Assembly (NCBI RefSeq): GCF_019457885.1 | Contig: NZ_JAHZST010000007.1 | Coordinates: 62,001-126,000 of the forward strand | Reading direction: 5' to 3' | Source of the DNA: Shewanella nanhaiensis | GTDB taxonomy: Bacteria > Pseudomonadota > Gammaproteobacteria > Enterobacterales > Shewanellaceae | Length of the DNA stretch: 64,000 nucleotides | In this document: piece after piece, positions 27,396-38,100 of the stretch | Numbering within the stretch: the stretch's first letter is position 1 | Layout: every line of letters begins with the position of its first letter | Notes under the pieces: generated by a model | The model's database searches: none | The model's input: only the letters and a program-made list of their open reading frames with translations | What the model was told of the DNA's origin: nothing | Made by a program: the position numbers and the translations under genes

Positions 27396-30305
27396 ATGTT
27401 TCCAAACTCCAAATTAACCCGATCGATTCGATTGGCTATCTCCGTGAGTCTCGTTACCTCACTTGCAATACCTGTTTTTGCAGAGAAAAACGATGAGAAT
27501 GGCGATAACATAGAGAAAATTGCGGTCACGGGATCTCGAATTGCAAAAGCTGAACTCACACAACCCGCTCCAATTGTCACACTGGACTCAGAAGAGCTGG
27601 CTAAATTTGGTAACTCAGATCTAGGCAGTATACTCGCTGAGCTACCTGCCATTGGCGCTACCAATACCATTATTGGCAATAACAACAGTAATGAAAGTGC
27701 AGGAATAAGCTCGGCGGATCTACGTCGATTAGGCGCAAATAGAACCTTAGTGCTTGTAAACGGTAAACGTCATGTTGCTGGCGAGCCAGGCTCATCACAG
27801 GTTGATCTATCGACCATTCCTGCCAGCCTGATCTCACGGGTTGAAATAGTGACAGGCGGGGCATCAGCAATCTATGGCTCTGACGCTGTATCAGGCGTTA
27901 TTAACATCATTCTAAAAGACAACTATGAGGGTTTTGAGTTTAATGCTCGCACCGCAGGTTCAACCGAGAGTGTTGGTACCCAGGAACACTCATTTGATAT
28001 TCTTGGTGGAGCCAGCATCGCTGATGGACGCGGTAATATCACCTTCTTTGCTGGTTACGATCGCACTAAAGAGGTGTTATCGAGAGATATACGCCAATTT
28101 GACGGCTGGGGAACCATCATTAACCCAGATAGTGAAACAGAAACCGACGGGATCCCAGATAGACTAAGAGTGCCTAAGGTCTATTCTGAGCTTATCAGCA
28201 GTACAGGGGTAATTAATGCTTTTGGTGGGCCTGCTGGGCGCTGGGTATTTGATAACGCAGGAAATCCATTGAGGCAGGTAGAGCGCGTTGGTACCAATAG
28301 CTTTGCTTTCGGCTCATTTCCCGACGGTTGTGACACCTGTTTTGACGGCGAATCCTATGAAAACTACATTCCCGGCGTAGAAAGAGTCACTGTATCCTCT
28401 TCGCTCAATTTTGACCTAAACCATAATATCGAACTGTATAGCGAATTTAAGTTTGTAAGATCTGATATTAAGCAGCAGTTCCAGCCCTCATTTCGCTTCG
28501 GCAATGTCAGTGTTAACGTAAATGACAATGCTTTTTTAGATAAAGGCTTAAGAACGACTTTACAAGACGCAGGCCAAGAAACTGCCGTATTCGCCAAGTT
28601 TTTTGATGAGCTAGGCAACCGCTCAGCCTCGAACACTCGAGAGCTATTTCGCTACGTTGGTGGCTTTAAAGGTGGCTTTGACTTAAGTGAAACCACTCTA
28701 GATTACGATCTCTATTATATCTACGGTGAAACCAGTAACGAACGTAAAACCTTAAATGACCTCATCCCTGATAATTTTGTCGCGGCACTCGATTCTGTCA
28801 TTGACCCTGAAACAGGTTTAGCAGCTTGCCGAAGCCAAGTACCGACTGCTCAAGGGGATGATTATACCGATCCAGCTTCAGTCAATGGCAGTGACTGTGT
28901 TGCCTATAACCCCTTCGGTTTAGGCCAGTCTTCAGAGGAAGCACGAGACTGGATCTCTGCAGATGTCACCCGTGAAGATAAGATCACTCAACAGGTCATT
29001 GGCGGCACGATTTCAGGAGATTCTGAGGAGTTTCTTGAGCTACAAGGTGGACCTCTTGCCATGGTTGTCGGTTTTGAGTACCGTGAAGAGACCTCAGCTT
29101 CAATTACCGATGAATTCACCAAAGCAGGCTTTTTAACAAACGCAGCAACCCCTGACTCTTTTGGTGAATATGATGTCACCGAGTACTTTGTTGAGGTGAA
29201 TGTCCCACTGATAAAAGATCTTGCCTTTGCTCACGAGTTAACTGTAGACGGTGCTTACCGCACAGCTGATTACTCCCATGCAGGTAAAGCTGAGGCCTGG
29301 AAAGTAGGCATGTTCTATGCCCCAATTGAGCAGGTCAGTGTACGCGGCACCTATGGTTCAGCCGTTCGCGCCCCCAACATATCAGAGGCATTTAGTCCTC
29401 GCTCTCCAGGCTTTGGTCGCGTATCAGATCCCTGCGACGCAGACAATATCAACGATGATCCAGATCGCGTAGCAAACTGTGCTGCACTAGGTATTCCATC
29501 AGGATTTCAGGCAAATGATAACGTCAGTGTTGATATCATCTCCGGTGGTAATTCAGAATTAAAGGCTGAAACTTCAACTTCATTTACTGGCGGTCTCGTT
29601 TGGACACCGACCTTTGTCGATGATCTATCCTTTACGCTTGATTACTATGATATTGAAATTGAAGATGCGATTATTGAGGTAACGGCTCAGAGTATTGCAG
29701 ACAACTGTGTCGATGCCACAGGCGGCCCCGATGATGCTTTCTGCTCTGCTGTCGACCGTGATCCAATAACTCACGATGTGAGCCTAGTTCGCTCTGGATT
29801 CTTAAATGCTGCAGCCCTCAATACTCGTGGTTTAGAGTTTCAAGCCGCTTACAATTTTGATCTGGCAACATTTAGCCTTCCTGGAGAGCTAAAGTTTAAC
29901 TTACTGGGTAACCAATTACTCGAACTAGAGCGCCTCGAGTTCCAAAACCGTCCAGATGAGATCAATGATGAAAAAGGAGAAGTGGGAGATCCTGAGCTAC
30001 AGTTTCGTTTAGCTATCGATTACCAGCTTGAAGACTTAAATCTTAGTTGGGCTACACGTTATATAGATAGAGTCGTGACCTATGATGTCTCGGTAAACGG
30101 GGGGTCTCCTGAAGATCTAGAACCAGGTTATATCAGCTCGATGACAACTCATGATCTAACAGCTACGTACCATATCACCGATAACGTAATGATTAATGGC
30201 GGTGTGCGTAATCTGTTTGATACCTTACCACCTGGATACACCAATGACGCCCTTTATGACCTTGTTGGCCGTAAAGCCTTTATCGGCATTAAGGTATCCA
30301 TGTAA
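27396..30305 (+). CDS. TonB-dependent receptor (large, plug and barrel)
   Basis: An outer-membrane importer of about 969 residues. The frame is open from 27312, but ATG at 27396 follows TTTAGGGAGAGAAAA and starts a proper signal peptide (MFPNSKLTRSIRLAISVSLV...FAEK). The TonB box region IEKIAVTGSRIAKAEL precedes a plug with RTLVLVNGKRHVAG and IVTGGASAIYGSDAVSGVINI, and the barrel ends FIGIKVSM. Cysteine pairs in the extracellular loops (CDTC, CDAD...NCAALG) are common in this class. No cargo can be named; the neighbours are a LolA-like operon and a SnoaL-like gene. A strong terminator follows. Confidence 0.9.
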   Translation: MFPNSKLTRSIRLAISVSLVTSLAIPVFAEKNDENGDNIEKIAVTGSRIAKAELTQPAPIVTLDSEELAKFGNSDLGSILAELPAIGATNTIIGNNNSNESAGISSADLRRLGANRTLVLVNGKRHVAGEPGSSQVDLSTIPASLISRVEIVTGGASAIYGSDAVSGVINIILKDNYEGFEFNARTAGSTESVGTQEHSFDILGGASIADGRGNITFFAGYDRTKEVLSRDIRQFDGWGTIINPDSETETDGIPDRLRVPKVYSELISSTGVINAFGGPAGRWVFDNAGNPLRQVERVGTNSFAFGSFPDGCDTCFDGESYENYIPGVERVTVSSSLNFDLNHNIELYSEFKFVRSDIKQQFQPSFRFGNVSVNVNDNAFLDKGLRTTLQDAGQETAVFAKFFDELGNRSASNTRELFRYVGGFKGGFDLSETTLDYDLYYIYGETSNERKTLNDLIPDNFVAALDSVIDPETGLAACRSQVPTAQGDDYTDPASVNGSDCVAYNPFGLGQSSEEARDWISADVTREDKITQQVIGGTISGDSEEFLELQGGPLAMVVGFEYREETSASITDEFTKAGFLTNAATPDSFGEYDVTEYFVEVNVPLIKDLAFAHELTVDGAYRTADYSHAGKAEAWKVGMFYAPIEQVSVRGTYGSAVRAPNISEAFSPRSPGFGRVSDPCDADNINDDPDRVANCAALGIPSGFQANDNVSVDIISGGNSELKAETSTSFTGGLVWTPTFVDDLSFTLDYYDIEIEDAIIEVTAQSIADNCVDATGGPDDAFCSAVDRDPITHDVSLVRSGFLNAAALNTRGLEFQAAYNFDLATFSLPGELKFNLLGNQLLELERLEFQNRPDEINDEKGEVGDPELQFRLAIDYQLEDLNLSWATRYIDRVVTYDVSVNGGSPEDLEPGYISSMTTHDLTATYHITDNVMINGGVRNLFDTLPPGYTNDALYDLVGRKAFIGIKVSM

Positions 30306-30330
30306 TACCAATCAGTCTTATGCAAAGTAG

Positions 30331-30360
30331 ATGCAGCCTCATATTGAGGCTGCATTTTTT
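30331..30360 (+). terminator. Terminator after the TonB receptor gene
   Basis: A perfect 11-base stem (ATGCAGCCTCA / TGAGGCTGCAT, 30331-30341 and 30345-30355) with a 3-base loop runs into a T run (30355-30360). Confidence 0.92.
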
Positions 30361-30419
30361 CTAATATGATTTGATAAGGTTAACCTCTTAAGTTCACAAC
30401 TTGCTTCTTAATTGTTCAC

Positions 30420-30800
30420 TTACTTTGAATGTGCTTCGGCATAGAGGTGGGCACTGAATATTCGCCAGCCCAACTCCGTTTTATGGACTATGTATAAGCA
30501 TCTAAATTCACTCGACCTATCAGTGAAATAAACTCGCCAACCAACATCCACCATAGCAACCCCTTTACCGAGTTGGCGTTGCTCTGAGAGTACAAACTCA
30601 GAATATTGATGGCCTAACTCACTAAGGCGATTACAGTTATTTTCAAACTTTTCAAGTAATGCCGAATGCTCACTAAACACTAAAGCACCATCGGCATCAG
30701 ATATCGCACAGGGAGTGGTATATTTACTGGAGATAGCCATGGCATCTTTGTCATCAAAGGCTTGGCAATATAACTGAAATAGGGATGTTAACTCTTCCAT
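30420..30800 (-). CDS. SnoaL/NTF2-like small protein
   Basis: A protein of about 126 residues with the layout of the nuclear-transport-factor-2-like fold: an opening helix (EELTSLFQLYCQAFDDKDAMAISS), a middle helix (SALLEKFENNCNRLSELG) and strands ending GWRVYF...FRCLYIVHKTELGWRIFSAH. No catalytic residues stand out, so no reaction is claimed. Start is uncertain among TTG 30815, ATG 30809 and ATG 30800; the last is preferred. In some Shewanella the place upstream of pfaR on this strand is held by the PPTase gene pfaE. This gene is not a PPTase. Confidence 0.65.
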   Translation of the reverse strand: MEELTSLFQLYCQAFDDKDAMAISSKYTTPCAISDADGALVFSEHSALLEKFENNCNRLSELGHQYSEFVLSEQRQLGKGVAMVDVGWRVYFTDRSSEFRCLYIVHKTELGWRIFSAHLYAEAHSK

Positions 30801-31326
30801 AAGCACCATTATCAAATAAGTTAGCCTTAGAAACTAACATTTAAGAATCATCGACTTCAAGAGCACTTAAGATCAGGTGAATCTAGATGGGAATTAAGCG
30901 TAACCTGAGCTTAACTACCATTTTTAACTTGCAGCGCTAACCCCATTCACCACCTGATGCTAACTATACCTGCCCCTATGCCCTTTTACTAAACAGACGT
31001 GAGGCAAACAGAAGCAATTCACACGCTTGTTAACTCAAAGTGCCGACTTGTATACCTGAGTGTTATTTGACCTTAATGATGTTTTATTCCAATAGAAAAA
31101 ATGAAACATCTATCACACATAAATAAACACGTGTAAGCTCAAACTGGTCGGAAGAGGAATTATTAAGTCCCAGGTGATTGTGTTGTCACTTAAGGTCAGG
31201 TAGTCTGCTCAACCATTAGCCAAAAAATACTGATAAATTACGATAAAATGGATATTCTGCAGATATTCTCTAGTCATAAAGTCGTAGTAAGTCCCAGTAG
31301 ATTGTTCATGGATACCCGCTAAACCG
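30801..31326. other. Regulatory region upstream of pfaR
   Basis: About 525 bases without a gene precede the pfa operon. Two structured items stand out near pfaR: an 18-base near-identical direct repeat (31164-31181 and 31288-31305) and a GATATTCT pair one helical turn apart (31251-31269). The promoter must lie here because pfaR and pfaA overlap, but I could not choose a -35/-10 pair with confidence. Confidence 0.55.
31164..31305. repeat. Direct repeats upstream of pfaR, candidate regulator sites
   Basis: TAAGTCCCAGGTGATTGT (31164-31181) and TAAGTCCCAGTAGATTGT (31288-31305) match at 16 of 18 positions, with the second copy 21 bases before the pfaR start. Between them GATATTCT occurs twice (31251-31258 and 31262-31269), 11 bases apart. 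They may bind PfaR or another regulator. Confidence 0.6.
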
Positions 31327-32193
31327 ATGGCAGAGCAAGATAGTGTGAATAAAAGTCCGGAGCAGATAAACTCGGATAAGCGTACGCAGTGCGCAACAGA
31401 AACTAGGCACCGAAATGCCACCACTACACCAGAGATGCGTCGATTTATCCAAGGATCGGATCTTACAGTGTCCCAGCTCGCTAAAGTGCTCAACATTAGC
31501 GAAGCGACTGTGCGCAAGTGGCGAAAGCGTGATTCAGTAGCCGATACATCCAATACTCCCCATCATCTCAATACCACCCTCACACCACTGCAAGAGTATG
31601 TTGTGGTCGGATTGAGATACCAGTTAAAGATACCCCTAGACAGATTATTGGTGGTCACTCAAAAGTTTATTAACCCCAATGTCTCTAGATCTGGTTTAGC
31701 ACGCTGCCTGAAGCGCTATGGTGTTTCCCGCATTAATGGCATTGAAAGTCCCCATGTCCCGCAACGTTACTTTAATCAACTGCCGATCACGCAAGGCAGT
31801 GACATCGAAACCTATACACTGCACTACGAAACACTCGCCGAGACCTTAGCGCTGCCAAATACAGATAGCGACAATGTTGTACAGGTGGTCTCCCTGACCA
31901 TTCCACCTCAGCTGAGTGACGAAGAATCCTATTCAATCCTGCTCGGTGTCGACCCTGACAGTGACTGGATATATCTAGATATCTACAAAGATGGCAATAC
32001 TCAAGCCACAAACCGATATATCGCCAATGTATTAAAGCATGGGCCGTTTCATCTGCGTAAGTTGCTCGTTCGCAACTACCACACCTTTTTACAACGCTTT
32101 CCCGGCGCCAAGCTTAGTCATGGCAATGTCACAGAAAACGTTGAGACTAACAACAAGACGCCTGAATCTCAGGCACCCAGTGGAGACTCATAA
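31327..32193 (+). CDS. pfaR: PfaR, regulator of the PUFA synthase operon
   Basis: A 288-residue protein found at the head of Shewanella EPA clusters and described as a positive regulator of pfa expression. Residues about 35-65 are a helix-turn-helix (IQGSDLTVSQLAKVLNISEATVRKWRKR). What follows (LTPLQEYVVVGLRYQLKIPLDRLLVV..., RSGLARCLKRYGVSRI) is laid out like the N-terminus of IS481-type transposases. The C-terminal half (ILLGVDPDSDWIYLDIYKDGN) looks like a decayed integrase core without an evident DDE triad. The gene ends in TAATG shared with pfaA, so the regulator is translated with the enzyme it is thought to control. Confidence 0.9.
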   Translation: MAEQDSVNKSPEQINSDKRTQCATETRHRNATTTPEMRRFIQGSDLTVSQLAKVLNISEATVRKWRKRDSVADTSNTPHHLNTTLTPLQEYVVVGLRYQLKIPLDRLLVVTQKFINPNVSRSGLARCLKRYGVSRINGIESPHVPQRYFNQLPITQGSDIETYTLHYETLAETLALPNTDSDNVVQVVSLTIPPQLSDEESYSILLGVDPDSDWIYLDIYKDGNTQATNRYIANVLKHGPFHLRKLLVRNYHTFLQRFPGAKLSHGNVTENVETNNKTPESQAPSGDS

Positions 32194-35100
32194 TGAGCCA
32201 GACCTCTAAACCCTCAAAGCCGTTAGCTGATAAAAAATCAGCAAAAGCATCCTCGAAAAATACAGCTGAATTGAATCAAGATCCCCAAGCTGATAAGCGT
32301 CTTAATAAACGCCTTAAAGATATGCCTATCGCCATCGTCGGCATGGCCAGTATCTTTGCTAACTCCCGCTACCTAAACAAGTTCTGGGATCTTATCAGCG
32401 AAAAAATTGATGCCATCACGGAACTGCCCTCAACTCACTGGCAGCCTGAAGAGTACTATGATGCGAATAAGAGCACCCCAGATAAGAGTTACTGTAAGCG
32501 TGGTGGTTTCCTTCCAGATGTTGACTTCAACCCAATGGAGTTTGGCCTGCCGCCAAATATCCTTGAACTAACCGATTCATCACAGCTGTTATCACTGATC
32601 GTGGCAAAAGAGGTCTTGGCCGATGCGAACCTGCCAGAGGGCTATGACAGAGACAAGATAGGCATAACACTGGGTGTGGGTGGCGGTCAGAAGATCAGCC
32701 ACAGTTTAACCGCGCGTCTGCAGTATCCAGTACTTAAGAAAGTCTTCGCCAACAGTGGCATTAGCGACGAAGACAGCGCGATGCTTATCAAGAAGTTCCA
32801 AGACCAGTATGTACACTGGGAGGAGAACTCATTCCCAGGTTCACTGGGTAACGTTATTTCGGGTCGTATCGCCAACCGTTTTGATTTAGGCGGTATGAAC
32901 TGCGTCGTCGATGCAGCCTGTGCAGGCTCTCTTGCCGCTATGCGTATGGCGTTAACTGAGCTGACAGAAGGTCGCTCAGAGATGATGATCACAGGTGGTG
33001 TGTGTACCGATAACTCACCATCTATGTACATGAGTTTCTCTAAGACGCCAGCCTTTACCACTAATGAAACTATTCAGCCATTCGATATCGACTCAAAAGG
33101 CATGATGATTGGTGAAGGGATCGGCATGGTTGCTCTTAAGCGCCTTGAAGATGCCGAGCGCGATGGCGATCGAATCTACTCTGTCATTAAAGGCATAGGC
33201 TCATCATCCGATGGTAAGTTTAAGTCTATCTACGCCCCACGTCCTGAAGGTCAAGCTAAAGCACTCAACCGCGCCTATGATGACGCAGGATTTGCACCGC
33301 ACACATTAGGCTTAATCGAAGCCCATGGTACAGGCACCGCGGCAGGTGATGCAGCCGAATTTGCAGGCCTTTGTTCTGTGTTTAGCGAAGGTAATGACAC
33401 TAAGCAGCACATTGCTCTTGGTTCAGTTAAGTCTCAAATTGGTCACACTAAATCAACAGCGGGTACTGCAGGTCTGATTAAAGCAGCGCTTGCACTGCAT
33501 CATAAAGTACTGCCGGCGACGATTAATGTTAGCCAACCTAGCCCTAAGCTAGATATCGAGAACTCGCCGTTCTATCTCAACACAGAGACTCGCCCTTGGC
33601 TACCTCGTGTTGATGGCACGCCGCGCCGTGCGGGTATCAGCTCATTTGGTTTTGGTGGCACAAACTTCCACTTTGTTCTGGAAGAGTACAACAATGAGCA
33701 CAGCCGTTTAGATAGCGAGAAAGCTAAGTACCGTCAGCGCCAAGTTGCTCAAAGCTTCCTCGTCAGCGCAGCGTCAAAAGATGCGCTAATCGCTGAGCTA
33801 AATAAGTTAGCAACTGCAGCAACAACCGATGAGTTTATCATCGCCACTGCCGCACAAGATTACGGCCTACGTGAGCTGGACGCCAACGCTCCGCGTATCG
33901 GCTTAGTTGCTAATACAGGCGAAGAGCTAGCAACACAGATCAAGCAAGCAATTGCAAAGCTAACCAGCAGCACAGACGACGCTTGGCAGCTACCCGGTGG
34001 CACCAGCTACCGCGCTAACGCTGTGACAGGTAAAGTTGCCGCACTATTTACTGGCCAAGGTTCACAGTACCTCAACATGGGTCGCGACCTCGCTTGTTAC
34101 TACCCAGAGATGCGTCAGCAATTTGTAACTGCAGATAAAGTCTTTGCCGCAAATGACAAGACTCCGCTTTCACAGATACTTTATCCAAAGCCTGTGTTTA
34201 ATAAAGATGATGTTAAAGCTCAAGAAGCTATTTTGACCAACACCGCTAATGCACAAAGTGCTATCGGTGCCATCTCTATGGGTCAGTACGAGCTGTTTAC
34301 CGCTGCGGGCTTCAATGCAGATATGGTTGCAGGTCACAGCTTCGGTGAGCTAAGTGCACTTTGTGCATCTGGCACTATCTCAACGGATGACTACTACAAT
34401 CTAGCCTTTGCCCGTGGCGATGCCATGGCAACTAAAGCCCCCGCTAAAGACGGTATAGAAGCAGACACTGGTGCGATGTTCGCCATCATTACTAAATCAG
34501 CTAGCGACCTAGAAACTGTTGAAGCGACTATCGCTAAGTTCGATGGTGTAAAAGTGGCTAACTACAATGCGCCGACACAATCTGTGATTGCAGGCCCAAC
34601 TTCATCAACTGGCGAAGCGGCTAAAGCCCTTAGTGAGCAAGGCTTTAAGGCGATCAACTTACCTGTATCGGGTGCCTTCCACACAGAACTTGTGGGTCAT
34701 GCCCAAGCGCCTTTTGCTAAAGCTATCGACGGCGCAAAATTCAGCAAGCCGACTCGCGCACTATATTCCAATGCCACTGGTGAGCTTTATGCCAACACAG
34801 GCGCTAAGATTAAGGCCTCGTTCAAGAAACATATGCTTCAATCGGTTCGCTTTACCGCTGAATTAGAAGCCATGTACAAGGATGGTGCACGTATCTTTGT
34901 TGAGTTTGGTCCTAAGAACATTCTACAGAAACTAGTTCAAGGGACTCTTGGTCACAAAGCGGGTGCTGATAAGGCTGATCCAAATAAAGCGGAAATAGTT
35001 GCCATCTCTATCAACCCAAGTCCTAAAGGCGATAGCGATCTTCAACTTAAGCAAGCTGCCGTCCAGCTAGCCGTTGCTGGTATCAAGCTTGATAATATCG

Positions 35101-38100
35101 ACCCATACCAGGCCGATATTGCTGCGCCAGAGAAGAAGTCGCCAATGAGCATCTCTCTTAATGCAGTTAACCATATCAGCAAATCAACCCGCGCTAAGAT
35201 GGAAAAATCTCTCCACACTGGTGCTGTCACCAGCTCTACTATCGTTGAAGAGAAGATTGTTGAAAAAGTAGTCGAAGTTGAAAAGATCGTTGAAGTGGAA
35301 AAAATTATAGAAGTCCCAACAGTCGTTGAGAAGATTGTTGAAGTATCAACAGCTCAAGCCAACCCTGTGATAACCCATTCTGTTCAAGAGAGTCAAGTCG
35401 TGTCTCAAAACAAACCCGCCTTTAATACCGAGCCTTCAGCGGTTCTTAATGTTAGCAGCGATGCTCTTACTAACTTCTTTGCAGCGCAGCAGCAAGCAGC
35501 AGAGCTTCATCAACAGTTCCTTGAGATCCCGCAGCAATATGGCGAGACCTTCACGACCTTGATGACAGAGCAAACGAAGCTTGCAGGTTCAGGAGTTGCC
35601 ATTCCAGAGAGCCTACAACGCTCAATGGAGCAGTTCCATCAGCTTCAAGCTCAAACTCTGCAAAGCCACACTCAGTTTCTTGAGATGCAAGCAGGCAGTA
35701 ATATCGCAGCGCTTAGCATGCTGAACGGCACGCCAGTTCAAGTAGCTCCTGCTCAACCAGCTGTCATCCAAGCAGCATCAAGCGCTGCGGCGGCTCCTAG
35801 AGTTAGTACACCAGTTCAAGCCACTCCTGCGAAAGTTGCAGCTCCAGTGGCCGCACCTGTAGCTCAAGTAGCTCCAGCCGTAACACCTGTGCAAACAGCC
35901 CCTGTTGCTCAAGCAGCAAAAGTAGAAAGCAGAGTTGAGCCTGTCGCGACATCTAATACAAGCGCCGCTGACTCTACTAATACAAGTGCAGCTGTAGCCC
36001 TTTCACAAGCCGCTGAAGGCTCACTCTCTGCTGAAACAGCCTTGATCGCGGCTCTTTCTACAGAGAAAGTCCAAGCGACCATGCTTGAAGTGGTTGCCGA
36101 AAAAACGGGTTACCCTACTGAGATGCTAGAGCTTGAGATGGATATGGAAGCCGATCTGGGTATCGACTCTATCAAGCGTGTTGAGATCTTAGGTACTGTT
36201 CAAGATGAGCTTCCAGGCCTACCTGAGCTAAACCCAGAAGATCTAGCCGAGTGCCGTACACTGGGTGAAATCGTAGCTTATATGAACAGTAAACTTCCTT
36301 CAGGAAGTTCAACTGCTCAAGCAACAAGCGCTCCTGCTACTAATGCAACTGCTGCTGAGGGCTCTAGCGCCGCGGCTGCTCTTGGAATTAGTGCAACTCA
36401 AGTCCAAAGCACTATGATGTCTGTGGTTGCCGAGAAAACGGGTTACCCAACTGAGATGCTAGAGCTTGAGATGGATATGGAAGCCGATCTGGGTATCGAC
36501 TCTATCAAGCGTGTTGAGATCTTGGGTACAGTTCAAGATGAACTACCTGGTCTACCTGAGCTAAGCCCTGAAGATCTAGCCGAGTGCCGTACACTAGGCG
36601 AAATCGTTAGCTATATGAACTCTAAGCTCTCCACAAAAGACGCTGAAGGCTCACTCTCTACAAGTGACGCCGCAGGCACTTCATCTGAAGGCGCGGCTCC
36701 TCAAGCAGCTTCAAGCGGATTAAATGCAACTCAAGTGCAGAGCACTATGATGTCAGTGGTTGCCGATAAGACTGGCTACCCTACTGAGATGCTAGAACTT
36801 AGCATGGACATGGAAGCAGACCTGGGTATCGACTCAATCAAGCGTGTTGAGATCTTAGGTACTGTTCAAGATGAGTTACCAGATCTGCCTGAGCTAAACC
36901 CAGAAGATCTAGCTGAGTGTCGTACTCTGGGCGAAATCGTGACTTATATGAATAGCAAGTTGCCTTCTGTAAGTTCTCAAGCAACAGCAACAAGCGTAAC
37001 GGACTCTTCACCTTTAAAAACCGCTGAAGGCTCACTCTCTGCGGATCAGGTACAAAGCACTATGATGTCTGTTGTAGCCCAGAAAACTGGCTACCCTACT
37101 GAGATGCTAGAACTTAGCATGGATATGGAAGCCGACCTTGGTATCGACTCTATCAAGCGTGTTGAGATTTTAGGTACTGTTCAAGATGAGCTTCCAGGCC
37201 TACCTGAGCTAAACCCAGAAGATCTAGCTGAGTGTCGTACACTGGGTGAAATCGTTGCTTATATGAACTCTAAACTGGCTGATGGCTCTAATCTTCCAGC
37301 AGAAGGTTCTGCTAACACAAGTGCAGTCGCGGCGCCAGCTACGAGCGGACTCTCTGCGGAAACAGCCCTGAGCGCCGAGACAGTACAAAGCACTATGATG
37401 TCAGTAGTTGCCGAGAAAACGGGCTACCCTACTGAGATGCTAGAACTTAGCATGGATATGGAAGCAGACTTAGGTATCGACTCTATCAAGCGCGTTGAAA
37501 TCTTGGGTACTGTTCAAGATGAGCTTCCAGGCTTACCTGAACTAAACCCTGAAGATCTTGCCGAGTGTCGAACTCTGGGCGAAATCGTAAGCTATATGAA
37601 CTCTAAGCTGACTAACACAAGTGCAGCTGAAGGCTCTGCTAATAAAAGTGCCGCCGCAGCGCCTGCGATGAGTGGTCTTAGCGCAGAAAAAGTGCAAGGC
37701 ACTATGATGTCTGTGGTAGCCGACAAGACTGGCTACCCAACTGAGATGCTAGAACTTAGCATGGATATGGAAGCCGACCTAGGTATCGACTCCATTAAGC
37801 GTGTTGAGATCTTGGGAACCGTTCAAGATGAGCTTCCAGGCTTGCCTGAACTAAACCCTGAAGATCTTGCAGAGTGCCGTACGCTGGGCGAAATCGTAAG
37901 CTACATGAACAGCAAACTCTCTACAACTGACGCTGAAGGCTCACGATCTACAGTAGGTGCTGCTGTATCAGGTGCTGTAAAGTCAGTCGCTGAGACAATT
38001 ACCTCTACGCTAGAACTGCCTCCTCACAGCGAGGTAGCGCTAAAAAAGCTTAACGCGGCGGATCAAATCAACAACTGTTTCGCCGCAGACGCTACTCTAG

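Noticed and set aside
27212..27685. A 157-residue minus-strand frame over the start of the large TonB receptor gene
   Set aside because: It mirrors the receptor's coding sequence, has no recognisable domain or ribosome site, and the plus-strand signal peptide and plug fully explain the DNA.
31209..31553. A 114-residue minus-strand frame overlapping the start of pfaR
   Set aside because: It shows no family features and could not be a PPTase; the overlap with the conserved pfaR N-terminus marks it as a shadow.
36067..37920. An assembly duplication in pfaA
   Set aside because: Tandem ACP repeats are a normal trait of PfaA, the linkers differ from one another, and the frame stays open throughout.
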